Below are positions 9,801 to 17,572 of a DNA stretch of 64,000 bases, piece after piece (within the stretch, counting starts at the first letter, position 1; the number at the start of each line of letters is the position of its first letter). The DNA lies in the IMG/VR virus record IMGVR_UViG_3300006735_000023, positions 1 through 64,000 of that record, one strand, 5' to 3'. Under the pieces are notes generated by a model. It did no database searches. It saw only the letters and a list, made by a program, of their open reading frames with translations, and was not told the DNA's origin. This DNA comes from a virus. The translations under genes were made by a program, and so were the position numbers.

Positions 9801-12800
9801 ATTTTGGTCAGCCGATAACTATAAGGAAGAAGTTAAAAACGGAAGAAATAATAATGATACCACTGGGAAAAACCACATAACCCCAGACCAATGGATTAGT
9901 TTAAGTGTAATATACAGTGATCCTACTAAAATTATGAATATTGGAGGTGGGGGAGACTATTTACAAACACCATCTGGCCCAACATTCAAAAATTGTTATA
10001 ATTCCGATTCACAAGTATTATTAATGGAAGATTCCCTATTCATTAAAAATGACGTTGACTCCAATAATCCAAATTATAATTATGATGCAATTGCCCCATA
10101 TAGTACTGCCGCAGATACAGACGGATACCTTAAGGCTAAGGTAGGTAATGGTAGTGGAGTGGTGGATAAAAAGAAAGCTAGTAATTTAGCTTTAGGATAC
10201 CTATTCATTAATTCTGTAGGAAAATACTACTCGACAAGACCAATGTACCATTTTAGTGATAACCATTACGCAGATATGTGGAACATATTAAAAATGTTCA
10301 ATCAAGTATCTGGGTACGTTACATTACCACAATCAGTTATATTACAAATGGGTTCTTGGATTTATAGATATGAAGAAACAGAAGATATCATTAAATGGCC
10401 AAACTACTTTAGTGCTGAAGGAACTAAAACCACAACAGGTATCAACTACTATAAAATACCAACAAAAGGGGAAAGACCTATGCCAGAATCTTCATTTTAT
10501 GCTGAAGGTGATGTAGGTGGTAATATTTGGGCAGGAACAAAATGGGCACAGAATGGGACCAACGCAGGAAGACAATCATGTCGAGAAGTCAAACATAAAT
10601 ACATAAATAACTGGCATTTAACTAATAAATTACATTTTATCCACAAACCTAAGGGATGGAGTCATGACACAGGAGGATCAAGTACTACGGCAGGTACTGT
10701 AAAATATGATGATATAACCAAAGCTATAGGTAATCTACCAGAATACATAAAAAGCCAACTAAAAGAATTTTTTATACAATGGGCTTTAGGAGAGACCATT
10801 ATGGAAAATGATGTATATAGTCTTGAACCTTCATTCCCTACAATAAAAGAATCTTTATTAGAAGAAACTGTAATTGAAAATTTACATGGTAAAACAGGTA
10901 AGTGTGCAGTACAAGGTTTTCCTACTTATGGTACTTTAGCTTCTAATAATGATGCACAACCTCTAGGACAAATTTTTCCTACTAACTTATTACCATCAAC
11001 CAGGTTATGGACAAGTTATTGTGCGAATAATACATTAACAGGTTATGGTAAAAGTGATCATGAAACTTTAGGGGGTCACGGAATACAATTTAATAGAGGT
11101 ATTTGTCCTCTTTATCATGAGGCCCCAGCCATGTATGGACAAGCTCAAGCTTGGTTACCTGGTAGTGAAAATATAAATGGAAATGGTGTGGTTACTTTTG
11201 TTACAAGAGAGTTAACCGAAGAGTACAAAGATAATAAGGGACGTTATGTTGTTAAACCATTTGCTCTTGCAAATACCTGGACTCAGCCACTTTTATTTAA
11301 CGGTTACACAAACTGGCAAATAAATCACCAAGCTGAACAAACTAAGGTTCAAAAATTTTTTAGAAGAGGATTCGGATGGATGGATAGCATTTTTGGTACT
11401 GGAGAATTACTTACAATTGTCGACTATGATACCGCTATAAACTACTATTCAAAAATACAACATGAAGACGAAAATGATGACCCAGTTTTAGTAAAAACAT
11501 TATATGATTATGCTATGGGATTACAAAAATACTATTTTGTAAGAAAAGTTAGTCACACAAATGATGTAATAGCATTTGCCTCAAGGGCACCATATAAATC
11601 TCAAACAAGAAATGGGGTTACAACCATTAATAATGCAGTTGATGGTTTTCCTTTAGGTGGAAGTTCTGTTTATAAGAATATACAATATATGAATCCTATA
11701 TCGGCACAATGGGGTCCAGATAAAAAAGAAGATGAAGTTTATGCGATTGCAAATTTATACGACTTAGGAGACGGGTTTTGGAATTGGTTTGAACCAGAAG
11801 TAACAGCAAAACCAACATTTTATGTTCCAAAATATTTCCAAGATGCAAATAGTACAGATAAAACAAATGAAGTAATAGAAAATGAACTATGGTTAAATTT
11901 AAGAACCATGATGTCAAATAACGTCGTTGTTAAAAACCCAACTTGGAGAAATTGGATGGGAATGGATGAAAATGCAATGAATGGGGCGGGAGATACCGCT
12001 CGTGATCTTGTCTATACAAATGAGGAATTATTAGATGTTTTTTATGGTGCTTTAATTAAAAGAATAGAAACATACGTAAATGAAGGAGGTTTAGCACAAA
12101 CAATTACTGCTAAGGCAAAAATGGAAGATATTCTTAATGATAACGATATTAAATTAGATACTTACCTTACAGTTAAAAATTTACACGATAAATGGATGAC
12201 TCCGAGTGCAAGTGCGATGAAGACCAATAATTTATCTTATAGTGGAGAAGATGCCACCAAAATAGATTGGTTATTTAGTCAGTTTAGTTTTGTTGATAGA
12301 GCGTATAATTGGATAGGACAAAAATACATCGACCCAACGCCACTACTTAACTTAAAAAATAACCCTAAAATAAGTTTATATACCTTAATATATGATTTAA
12401 TAAGTCATAATTCCTTTGAATTTTTCCCGTTACCTTCTAATATTGAATTTGCGGACGATAATGCTTTTAGTAAAATGTTTACACCTCATTTAACAGTTGA
12501 TGGGGACGCCGTTAGTAAAAACCCAAGATTCTACATTATGTATATGGGGGGATTCTCAGATAGTTTAGATATTGATTCACCAGATTATCAATTTAATAAT
12601 GATGGATTTGATATAGATGATGAGTGTATTGATTGTCCACCTGATTATTTTGGTGCAAAACAAAGAGTTGCTCATTTAGGTGCATTATCTTCTGGAGTTT
12701 TATTAGTTTCAGGACAAGCTAAAAGTGTGGGAGGTACAGGATACCAACCAGGGGTAATGATAGATGCCCCAGTTATTATTCCACAAGCTGGCACTTGGGA

Positions 12801-14748
12801 ATGTCACAACCCAGCTGGTGGAACGTGTGAAATACGACAACAAGAAGTTAGGGCGTTTAAGGTTGCGTTTGGACAAGAAAATCAAAACTTTTTCAAATCA
12901 ATCAATGTAGACCAAGCTGAGTTTCAAGAAACACAAGAATCATTATTATTAATAGATGCTTTATCAAAAGAAGAGTCAACAACTAAAGACCCAAGATTAA
13001 AAGGGCAAAATCTATATAATGTGTATCAAAAAAGAAGTTACAGTTGTAGCGTTGAGGCGTTAGGTATGATGAACATTTTACCACTACAATATTTTCAATT
13101 AGACCACGTACCAATGTTCCACGGAGCGTATATAATAACTAATGTAGAACATAGTATCTCACCAGGAGAGATAAATACAACATTCAAAGGAACTAGAATA
13201 TCTCGTTCAGTTATTCCATATGTTTCTTCTTTCTTAGCTAAAACATCAGATTACGAAAGTGGAACATCTAGTGGTGGGGTTAATTTTGAATATGACCCTG
13301 ATAGTACGACGGTTTTAAGTGGAGATGTGGAAAGAATTGGTGTTTGGATGGATAAATCCGTTGGTGATACACAAGTAAAAACATTACAAAATTATGGTAT
13401 GAATTCTATAGTTTTTGAATTAAATGCAAGTTGGCCTGAGGGTAAGTCAAATGAAAAAGACAGATGGAAAGGAGCTGAGTGGAGATGGCAACCAGTAAAA
13501 TCAGCAAGTAGTCCTAAAACCCACACACCAAACGCTAAATATACCTTAGCAGGATTACAAGAAGCTTGTAAAAAGGCCTACGATGCAAATCAAAGAATAA
13601 CATGGATGTTATACTTTGTACCAACGAAGGCATACATGGAACCAATGGTAGATGGCACAGGAGTTGAAACATATGATAGTAAAACAGATTGGTATGACTG
13701 GGCAGGAGAAGGATTGGATAAACCACCAACACTTCCAGAATTAGTACAAAAAGTTAATACATACTGTGGTGGGGTATGTGTACACGCAGTAGAATTTGAT
13801 TTAGAAGGACACTATAGAAAGACACATTGGTCAACAACCAAAAGTAAGTATGTATCAGGACCATATCTACTGGGTTATACAAATAATATAAAGAAAAAAG
13901 ATTTAGCTAGAAAATTAATAGATAAGTTAAGGGAACAATTTAAGACAAGAGCAGGTAGTACTGAAATTGGAACAACGCCGTATGTTGGTACATCTTATTC
14001 TCTTAAAGATACTTCATCAGATACTAAGACAGCAAAAGGACAATATTGGCAAGATCCTGCTCATCCTGAATTTGGGGCCATTGTTGACTACATGGCAGTA
14101 CAATCATATTCTCATCCTAAATTTTTACTTGATTATAGAAAAAAAGTTAATGGTAAGGATAATCCAAGATATAAATTAGTTAGACATTGTGAAAATCATT
14201 CAGATTGTCCTTACAAAGGTGACGGTGGCGGAAAACAATACTTCTGTCAAGGAGGAGATGACCCAACAGGAGGTGTTTATGCAGGTGAACCTAGACCAGG
14301 TGAGTGGATTACCGTAAAATGTTGTCAAAGTATAACATACGCTTGGCCTCAACCAGGATATACCGGAGGGGACTTAACAGGGTATCAAGGAAAACCTAGA
14401 GACCATGGATATGCTGGACCAGGTGCGAGGGCTAAATATAGTGGAAAAACAGTAAAAGGAGTTGCAGAATCTGGATTTAATGGAGGTACTGGAACAGGGA
14501 AAGACCCTTACTATATTTGTGGGGCCGCTGGGTATGACCAGAAATTTAATTACCATACAATACAAGAAGCACTAACTGCGTCTTGGAATGGATGTTTACA
14601 ACCTATTACTGGTAATTCATATAAACCTAAAGAAATAAGATACTGGTCTTATCAGAACGTTTTTGGAAGGAGAGGTTTCTATAAAAATGGTGAAGGACCA
14701 ATCGCTACCTTTATAAAAGATCAGGCCTCAAAAAAGAAAGCAAGTTAG
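6874..14748 (+). CDS. Giant baseplate hub / spike protein with C-terminal GH18-like TIM-barrel domain
   Basis: At 2624 residues this is the longest gene here. Residues about 148-235 (FVDIRGATLMEP, SPYAAFFHMPYPLFTLTVKG) match the style of large-phage hub proteins. Residues about 2010-2110 (FKVAFGQENQNFF through VEHSISPGEINTTFKGTRIS) resemble the gp27/gpD hub fold. Between them lie long insertions, including a perfect EF-hand-type loop at residues 462-473. From about 2150 a TIM-barrel-like domain follows: strand RIGVWMDK, strand RITWMLYF, then HAVEFDLEG with E2307, D2309 and E2311, and VDYMAVQSYS at 2405-2413. These last two match beta-4 (DxxDxDxE) and beta-6 of GH18 glycosidases. The inferred job is a baseplate hub plus a glycan- or peptidoglycan-cutting tip, comparable to the lysozyme domain of T4 gp5. 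A Cys-rich loop (about 2440-2485) interrupts the barrel after beta-6. Confidence 0.7.
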   Translation: MGIQLIDPNEEIRKYIKGQANLPYPTDINKGPVIVPPEDLVMYVDLEVILPGRSVIVDDSASQNQKRSHIGFVVPKKGQLPGRDETERNQKPYSPDDNYGGLGTSWTNIGGLSGFMKNKDNSYVNQDEFGSFQKSGDWNETFGITDISIKLNASFEPQVFINFVDIRGATLMEPGLNSPYAAFFHMPYPLFTLTVKGFYGQGISYKLHLMKFNSKFDAETGNFNISCEFIGFTFTYLADIPAIYADVGPDMMVHYHGVGGGKDPAKPWPEGSMTLGTYISNIADMATKMDAYAEDAETIEYNDMNFALDSLRVIRGHWSLVISDLLESGGEKTYTYSEEEKKITVSACVVEPSSTDPTKDVNGDPIPTGEHPDLLITSGTKRAENANDAYRKLYIAFEGHDQKVQDNARVQELNGTNAMKVYATDVFDEIAETTAISKLQDKNYPSINDISTSAYAGSLPCDKNLDGTIADDEKTSCWGCVQVDGKKFLLDLDKTIKKAELLLAQLKKKKLESENDIKLGALVMPPTLENIFKMLCNGVGGFNWSLNNVSELADTQHQEDPYLKDLLLKNPTTGSDIKENAERIFSWPLVYKTKEDRVDKEVNTGIIKKQNVTRFEKVFPGAKISQDIYEYPEYTTDPYFWPEIGFIELLINTIIKKTKLLNVEWNPDDNEFSSQGESYIPAIIEETPGVTNPYKGLEDVKLQIIPLMALRTLLRLGHSNHFMMEDEEKISILGDTLASSIEIYGPKFTKTKRDEAIKILGEAEAEALIVGVQDSNETKERLRELFTVLTGELRESNDGSAKVARKKAMELLKKAGYKTGEVTGEKVYYTRGGSNDDIVQNEDGTVEKGTYSFYGTQGKLSGKQITRDGGYYLPNVLEELSTNIFFHPCGTEAGANTNMTTCPGFFISDVSSYEINASVISPEQEKTLEKEKSAMEDYYESGYGVSEYSPSIKLYVGPQGTLDYDWKKWLGWDFYSFWSADNYKEEVKNGRNNNDTTGKNHITPDQWISLSVIYSDPTKIMNIGGGGDYLQTPSGPTFKNCYNSDSQVLLMEDSLFIKNDVDSNNPNYNYDAIAPYSTAADTDGYLKAKVGNGSGVVDKKKASNLALGYLFINSVGKYYSTRPMYHFSDNHYADMWNILKMFNQVSGYVTLPQSVILQMGSWIYRYEETEDIIKWPNYFSAEGTKTTTGINYYKIPTKGERPMPESSFYAEGDVGGNIWAGTKWAQNGTNAGRQSCREVKHKYINNWHLTNKLHFIHKPKGWSHDTGGSSTTAGTVKYDDITKAIGNLPEYIKSQLKEFFIQWALGETIMENDVYSLEPSFPTIKESLLEETVIENLHGKTGKCAVQGFPTYGTLASNNDAQPLGQIFPTNLLPSTRLWTSYCANNTLTGYGKSDHETLGGHGIQFNRGICPLYHEAPAMYGQAQAWLPGSENINGNGVVTFVTRELTEEYKDNKGRYVVKPFALANTWTQPLLFNGYTNWQINHQAEQTKVQKFFRRGFGWMDSIFGTGELLTIVDYDTAINYYSKIQHEDENDDPVLVKTLYDYAMGLQKYYFVRKVSHTNDVIAFASRAPYKSQTRNGVTTINNAVDGFPLGGSSVYKNIQYMNPISAQWGPDKKEDEVYAIANLYDLGDGFWNWFEPEVTAKPTFYVPKYFQDANSTDKTNEVIENELWLNLRTMMSNNVVVKNPTWRNWMGMDENAMNGAGDTARDLVYTNEELLDVFYGALIKRIETYVNEGGLAQTITAKAKMEDILNDNDIKLDTYLTVKNLHDKWMTPSASAMKTNNLSYSGEDATKIDWLFSQFSFVDRAYNWIGQKYIDPTPLLNLKNNPKISLYTLIYDLISHNSFEFFPLPSNIEFADDNAFSKMFTPHLTVDGDAVSKNPRFYIMYMGGFSDSLDIDSPDYQFNNDGFDIDDECIDCPPDYFGAKQRVAHLGALSSGVLLVSGQAKSVGGTGYQPGVMIDAPVIIPQAGTWECHNPAGGTCEIRQQEVRAFKVAFGQENQNFFKSINVDQAEFQETQESLLLIDALSKEESTTKDPRLKGQNLYNVYQKRSYSCSVEALGMMNILPLQYFQLDHVPMFHGAYIITNVEHSISPGEINTTFKGTRISRSVIPYVSSFLAKTSDYESGTSSGGVNFEYDPDSTTVLSGDVERIGVWMDKSVGDTQVKTLQNYGMNSIVFELNASWPEGKSNEKDRWKGAEWRWQPVKSASSPKTHTPNAKYTLAGLQEACKKAYDANQRITWMLYFVPTKAYMEPMVDGTGVETYDSKTDWYDWAGEGLDKPPTLPELVQKVNTYCGGVCVHAVEFDLEGHYRKTHWSTTKSKYVSGPYLLGYTNNIKKKDLARKLIDKLREQFKTRAGSTEIGTTPYVGTSYSLKDTSSDTKTAKGQYWQDPAHPEFGAIVDYMAVQSYSHPKFLLDYRKKVNGKDNPRYKLVRHCENHSDCPYKGDGGGKQYFCQGGDDPTGGVYAGEPRPGEWITVKCCQSITYAWPQPGYTGGDLTGYQGKPRDHGYAGPGARAKYSGKTVKGVAESGFNGGTGTGKDPYYICGAAGYDQKFNYHTIQEALTASWNGCLQPITGNSYKPKEIRYWSYQNVFGRRGFYKNGEGPIATFIKDQASKKKAS
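8257..8292 (+). other. EF-hand-type calcium-binding loop inside the hub gene
   Basis: The codons encode DKNLDGTIADDE, residues 462-473 of the hub protein. This fits DxNxDGxIxxxE exactly, with acidic or Asn ligands at positions 1, 3, 5 and 12, Gly at 6 and Ile at 8. It is flanked by Cys461 and a CWGC further on. Calcium binding is inferred from the motif only. Confidence 0.6.
13321..14680 (+). other. Region encoding GH18-like TIM-barrel domain of the hub protein
   Basis: Residues about 2150-2602 of the hub protein. Predicted strands occur in barrel order: RIGVWMDK, SIVFELN, RITWMLYFVP, VHAVEFDLEG, EIGTTPYVGT, VDYMAVQSYS. Aligned with the GH18 signature DxxDxDxE the protein reads HAVEFDLE, keeping the last Asp (D2309) and the catalytic-position Glu (E2311), with the first Asp replaced by His and the second by Glu (E2307). 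The beta-6 sequence resembles the GH18 VDxxxVMxYD strand with Gln and Ser substitutions. Activity is not proven by sequence. Confidence 0.55.
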
Positions 14749-14776
14749 TAAAATTAACTTTGTGCTAATACCGATC

Positions 14777-14789
14777 TATTTATAGTAAA
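14777..14789 (+). promoter_or_regulatory. TATTTATNNTAAA motif upstream of the 14796 gene
   Basis: TATTTATAGTAAA begins 19 bases before the ATG. It is one of seven such sites lying just upstream of genes; it may be a phage promoter -10-like box or part of the start region. Confidence 0.4.
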
Positions 14790-14795
14790 AGAAAA

Positions 14796-15227
14796 ATGGA
14801 CAATAAAAGCATTAAAAAAAGCTATTTACTAGGTACTTTTGTAATTAAAAATGAATTAAAAAAAGTATTTAATCTACTAGAAAGAGGTTTTGAGGTGGAT
14901 AAAAACGGTATATTTGTGCATCAAACTAATGAAGAAGATAAATTATTTATCACATATAAAGTTAAAATAACTAATAGTGAAAAAAAAGATTTTAGAAAAA
15001 GAATAAAAAATTCACTACCAATACACAAAAAAGGTAGTTGTTTTTTTACAATAAATGGCTTAAATAAATTAATTGAAAAGGTTTATGATCTTACCCCAGG
15101 GAATATTAAACACAGCGAATATCAAATAAAATGGTCCGATTATAAAGATAAATTCATTATGATAAAAGAAAATGAACTACATATAATACCATTAAATAGA
15201 GTTTTCTTAGATAATGAATATTTATAA
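14796..15227 (+). CDS. Hypothetical protein (143 aa)
   Basis: I do not recognise this protein. It is basic, with Lys-rich helices in the first 40 residues, then alternating beta-like segments (GIFVHQTNEE, LFITYKVKIT), a KKGSCFFTINGLNKLIEK stretch and a hydrophobic C-terminus (ELHIIPLNRVFLD). It has one Cys, and no signal peptide or membrane helix is apparent. It begins 47 bases after the hub gene, behind a TATTTATAGTAAA motif, and starts a three-gene group ending at the 16622 terminator. Size and charge would suit a small cytoplasmic nucleic-acid-binding or regulatory protein, but nothing specific supports that. Confidence 0.6.
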   Translation: MDNKSIKKSYLLGTFVIKNELKKVFNLLERGFEVDKNGIFVHQTNEEDKLFITYKVKITNSEKKDFRKRIKNSLPIHKKGSCFFTINGLNKLIEKVYDLTPGNIKHSEYQIKWSDYKDKFIMIKENELHIIPLNRVFLDNEYL

Positions 15228-15231
15228 TAAA
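15219..15231 (+). promoter_or_regulatory. TATTTATNNTAAA motif overlapping the end of the 14796 gene
   Basis: TATTTATAATAAA lies across the last codons and stop of the preceding gene and begins 25 bases before ATG 15244. It supports 15244 rather than 15214 as the start of the next gene, because an ATG at 15214 would lie upstream of the motif. Confidence 0.4.
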
Positions 15232-15243
15232 AGAAACAATATT

Positions 15244-15462
15244 ATGAAAAAAGAACTTAAACAAACAAATGATGCACTAAATGAGTTTTTAGGTGATAGA
15301 GGGTCAATTAAAAATAACCCAATCATAGACGATTGTGTGGATCAAGAGTGTAAATTAAAGTCAAAAGACGGTTTAATTGAATCGACTAAAGTTATAAATA
15401 AAAAAGTCATAGTAGAAGACGGAAGAGAATTACTTAGAGAAGTAACATTTAAGCACGAATAA
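15244..15462 (+). CDS. Hypothetical small protein (72 aa)
   Basis: The reading frame is open from an ATG at 15214 (82 residues), but I prefer ATG 15244. The earlier ATG would overlap the previous gene by 14 bases and precede the TATTTATAATAAA motif, while 15244 follows it and begins with a typical MKKELKQT N-terminus. The protein is highly charged, with an acidic middle containing IDDCVDQECKLKSKDG (two Cys) and a beta-like C-terminus (KVIVEDGRELLREVTFKHE). It ends one base before the ATG of the next gene. No family recognised; it may act with the Pro-rich protein that follows. Confidence 0.6.
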   Translation: MKKELKQTNDALNEFLGDRGSIKNNPIIDDCVDQECKLKSKDGLIESTKVINKKVIVEDGRELLREVTFKHE

Positions 15463-15463
15463 A

Positions 15464-16588
15464 ATGAAAAAAAGATCACAGTTGAGTGAAGAACTTAAAA
15501 GACACCTAGAAATAGTAAATTATACTGATAGTATAGGGAATCAGTTAAATGAAGCATTAAAGGTAACTTTTCAGGAACAAGAACCTGAAGAGGATGAAAA
15601 TGTAGATATAGTTGATACTGAAGAAGAACCAACTTCACCACAACCAGAACCAACTCCAGGGGCGGCAAAACCTCCCACACCACCTACACCTCCTACACCA
15701 GGAGCAACACCTCCAACACCAGCAGGAGCTACACCACCAAAACCAGGTGCAACACCTCCTACACCACCAACTGCGACACCACCAAAACCAGGGGCAACTC
15801 CTACACCACCTACTCCACCACCACCACCGGCAGAAGTAGAAGATGAGGTAGAAGAAGTAGATGTAACTGATTTAGTTAATAATCAAGAAGAAGTAGGAGA
15901 TTCTGTAAATAAATTCGCATCACAATTATCAGATATTGAGTCAAAATTCTCTGAATTATCAGATAGACTTGGAAAGATGGATATGATATTCCAAAAGATA
16001 GATGCTATGGAAGATGAAATACAAAAAATGGCACCTGTAACACCAGTAGAAAAATTAGAACTTAGGTCTTTAGATAGTTTTCCTTATAACCAAAGATTAG
16101 ATAATTACTTTGAAGATAAAAAAGCGGAGTATAAAAAATTAAGAGGTATAGACCTAGAACCACAATCAAAAGAGAAAGAGTATACTTTAACCGCTGGTGA
16201 GGCAGAAGAATGGGATGATAATGAAATAGGAAATTCATTTAATCCTAACTATAACAATCTAAATGAAGCGGTAAGTGAAGGTAAATTAGTACAAGCTTGG
16301 GGTGGTTCACCACAAGGGGGTTGTGTTTGTGTTTACGCCATGGAAGATGGTTCCTATGACCATGTAACAAATCATAATCCTTGTGAATGTACTATGACAG
16401 GTAACTGTTGTTCATCATCAAACGCACCAGTAGGGGGAGAACTTGTAGGAGTCCAACCTTCAAAAGGAAAAGGAGACTTTATGGATATGGCAGCTATGGA
16501 TTTTACAAATAGTAATACACTTAAAGGAAAAAATCTTAAAGGTATGGCTCGAAAAGGAATGAGAGTTAAACCAAGAATGATGAGATAG
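15464..16588 (+). CDS. Hypothetical protein with Pro/Thr-rich linker, coiled coil and Cys-rich segment
   Basis: This 374-residue protein is modular. Residues 1-60 are acidic. Residues about 65-124 are a Pro/Thr/Ala low-complexity linker built from PPTPP and PPKPGATPP units. Residues about 140-190 form a heptad-like coiled coil (FASQLSDIESKFSELSDRLG). A region near 205-245 precedes a Cys cluster at about 284-325 (GGCVCVYAM, NPCECTMTGNCCSSS). The C-terminus is basic (LKGMARKGMRVKPRMMR). A long flexible linker, oligomerising helix and basic tail suggest a virion-associated or scaffolding-type protein, but no family is recognised. It is the last gene before the terminator at 16622. Confidence 0.65.
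   Translation: MKKRSQLSEELKRHLEIVNYTDSIGNQLNEALKVTFQEQEPEEDENVDIVDTEEEPTSPQPEPTPGAAKPPTPPTPPTPGATPPTPAGATPPKPGATPPTPPTATPPKPGATPTPPTPPPPPAEVEDEVEEVDVTDLVNNQEEVGDSVNKFASQLSDIESKFSELSDRLGKMDMIFQKIDAMEDEIQKMAPVTPVEKLELRSLDSFPYNQRLDNYFEDKKAEYKKLRGIDLEPQSKEKEYTLTAGEAEEWDDNEIGNSFNPNYNNLNEAVSEGKLVQAWGGSPQGGCVCVYAMEDGSYDHVTNHNPCECTMTGNCCSSSNAPVGGELVGVQPSKGKGDFMDMAAMDFTNSNTLKGKNLKGMARKGMRVKPRMMR
15655..15835 (+). repeat. Pro/Thr-rich low-complexity repeat region
   Basis: Imperfect tandem codons for PPTPP, PPKPGATPP and PTPAGATPP with strong CCA/CCT-ACA bias encode about 60 residues of a flexible linker inside the 15464 gene. Like the FDSTGGDQ tract it is a slippage-prone sequence; the number of units may differ between related phages. 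Confidence 0.85.
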
Positions 16589-16621
16589 AGTTTGACACTT
16601 AAAATAAATAATTATAATATT

Positions 16622-16649
16622 AACCCAACCCGAATAGAGTTGGGTTTTT
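16622..16649 (+). terminator. Rho-independent terminator
   Basis: The stem AACCCAAC (16622-16629) pairs perfectly with GTTGGGTT (16639-16646) across a nine-base loop, and a T run (16645-16649) follows. It lies 33 bases after the Pro-rich gene and 95 bases before the SSB start, so it separates the first tail module from the replication genes. It is the only clear hairpin terminator I found in the window. Confidence 0.8.
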
Positions 16650-16664
16650 GTTTATATAAACATG

Positions 16665-16695
16665 TTTACTTTGCCGTAAATGTTTTATATATTTA
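16665..16695 (+). promoter_or_regulatory. Possible Bacteroidota-type promoter upstream of SSB
   Basis: TATATTTA at 16688-16695 resembles the Bacteroidota -7 box TAnnTTTG with one mismatch. TTTA at 16665-16668, 19 bases upstream, is a one-mismatch match to the -33 TTTG. A true TTTG at 16670 is too close (14 bases). Placement directly after the terminator and before the replication operon makes a promoter likely here even though the match is imperfect. Confidence 0.4.
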
Positions 16696-16741
16696 ATAAG
16701 TAAAAAAAATATTAATTAACTAGTTAAAAAAAAAATTAAAA

Positions 16742-17560
16742 ATGAGTAACATATTAGATTCAATTCTTAAACAGTATGAGTCCAACAAGTCTGGAACAGG
16801 GACCGAAAAAAAGAAGACAGACCTTAGAAAATATTTCGCACCTTTTTTACCAAAAGGAGAAACAAGCGGAGAAAGAACAGTTAGAATTTTACCTCCTAAA
16901 GATGGAGCATCACCATTCCAAGAAGCTTGGTTCCATGAGGTACAAATTGATGGTAAATGGCAAAAATTATATGACCCAGGTAAAAATGATAATGAAAGAA
17001 GTCCTATTACTGAAGTAAATGAGGCTTTACTAATGACTGGTGACCCAGAAGATAAAGTTCTTGCTAGACAATATAGACCAAGAAAGTTTTATGTTGTGAG
17101 AGTTATTGATAGAGATAATGAAGCGGATGGAGTAAAGTTCTGGAGATTCAAACACAACTTCAAAGGAGACGGCATTATGGATAAATTAATACCATTATTC
17201 CAAAAGAAAGGAGATATTACGGACCCTAGAGAAGGTAGAGACATTAACTTAATTCTAAAAGCAGTTAAATTACCAAGTGGTAATGGTACCTACACAACAG
17301 TATCTACAATTATGACAGAAGACCCTTCTATGTTAACTACAGACGCAGAAAAAGCTAAAAATTGGATGGCAAATACAGAGACATTTAGAGATGTATATGT
17401 TAAAAAAGATGCAGATTTTCTTGAAAAAGTAGCAAAAGGAGAAAATCCATATGAGAGAAAAGAAGAAGAAACGCCAAAGGCAACTTCATCTGTTAGTAAT
17501 ACTACTATTTCAGAATTAGATAAAGGAACAGAGATTAACATGGATGATATGCCATTTTAA
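16742..17560 (+). CDS. 32: gp32-like single-stranded DNA-binding protein
   Basis: This 272-residue protein would coat single-stranded DNA during replication and recombination. Features that fit T4 gp32: a basic N-terminal segment (KKKTDLRKYFAPFLPKGE), an aromatic-rich core with RTVRILPPKDG, FHEVQIDGKW and KFWRFKHNFKG, a Ser/Thr-rich linker, and an acidic C-terminal tail ending NMDDMPF. That tip resembles the bacterial SSB tip DDDIPF used for partner recruitment. No Cys is present, so the structural zinc site of T4 gp32 is missing. The gene lies 12 bases upstream of the UvsX-like gene; in T4 these proteins act together with UvsY during filament loading. Placement and tail give good support. 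Confidence 0.8.
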   Translation: MSNILDSILKQYESNKSGTGTEKKKTDLRKYFAPFLPKGETSGERTVRILPPKDGASPFQEAWFHEVQIDGKWQKLYDPGKNDNERSPITEVNEALLMTGDPEDKVLARQYRPRKFYVVRVIDRDNEADGVKFWRFKHNFKGDGIMDKLIPLFQKKGDITDPREGRDINLILKAVKLPSGNGTYTTVSTIMTEDPSMLTTDAEKAKNWMANTETFRDVYVKKDADFLEKVAKGENPYERKEEETPKATSSVSNTTISELDKGTEINMDDMPF

Positions 17561-17572
17561 TAATTAAAGACT

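Noticed and set aside
15612-15839. Alternative-frame ORF rich in His/Gln over the Pro/Thr linker
   Set aside because: It is a shadow of the CCA/ACA-rich linker codons; composition is explained by the real frame.
16589-16741. tRNA or other RNA gene in the largest gap
   Set aside because: The gap holds a terminator hairpin and A/T-rich sequence; no cloverleaf or T-loop-like sequence is visible here or in other gaps.
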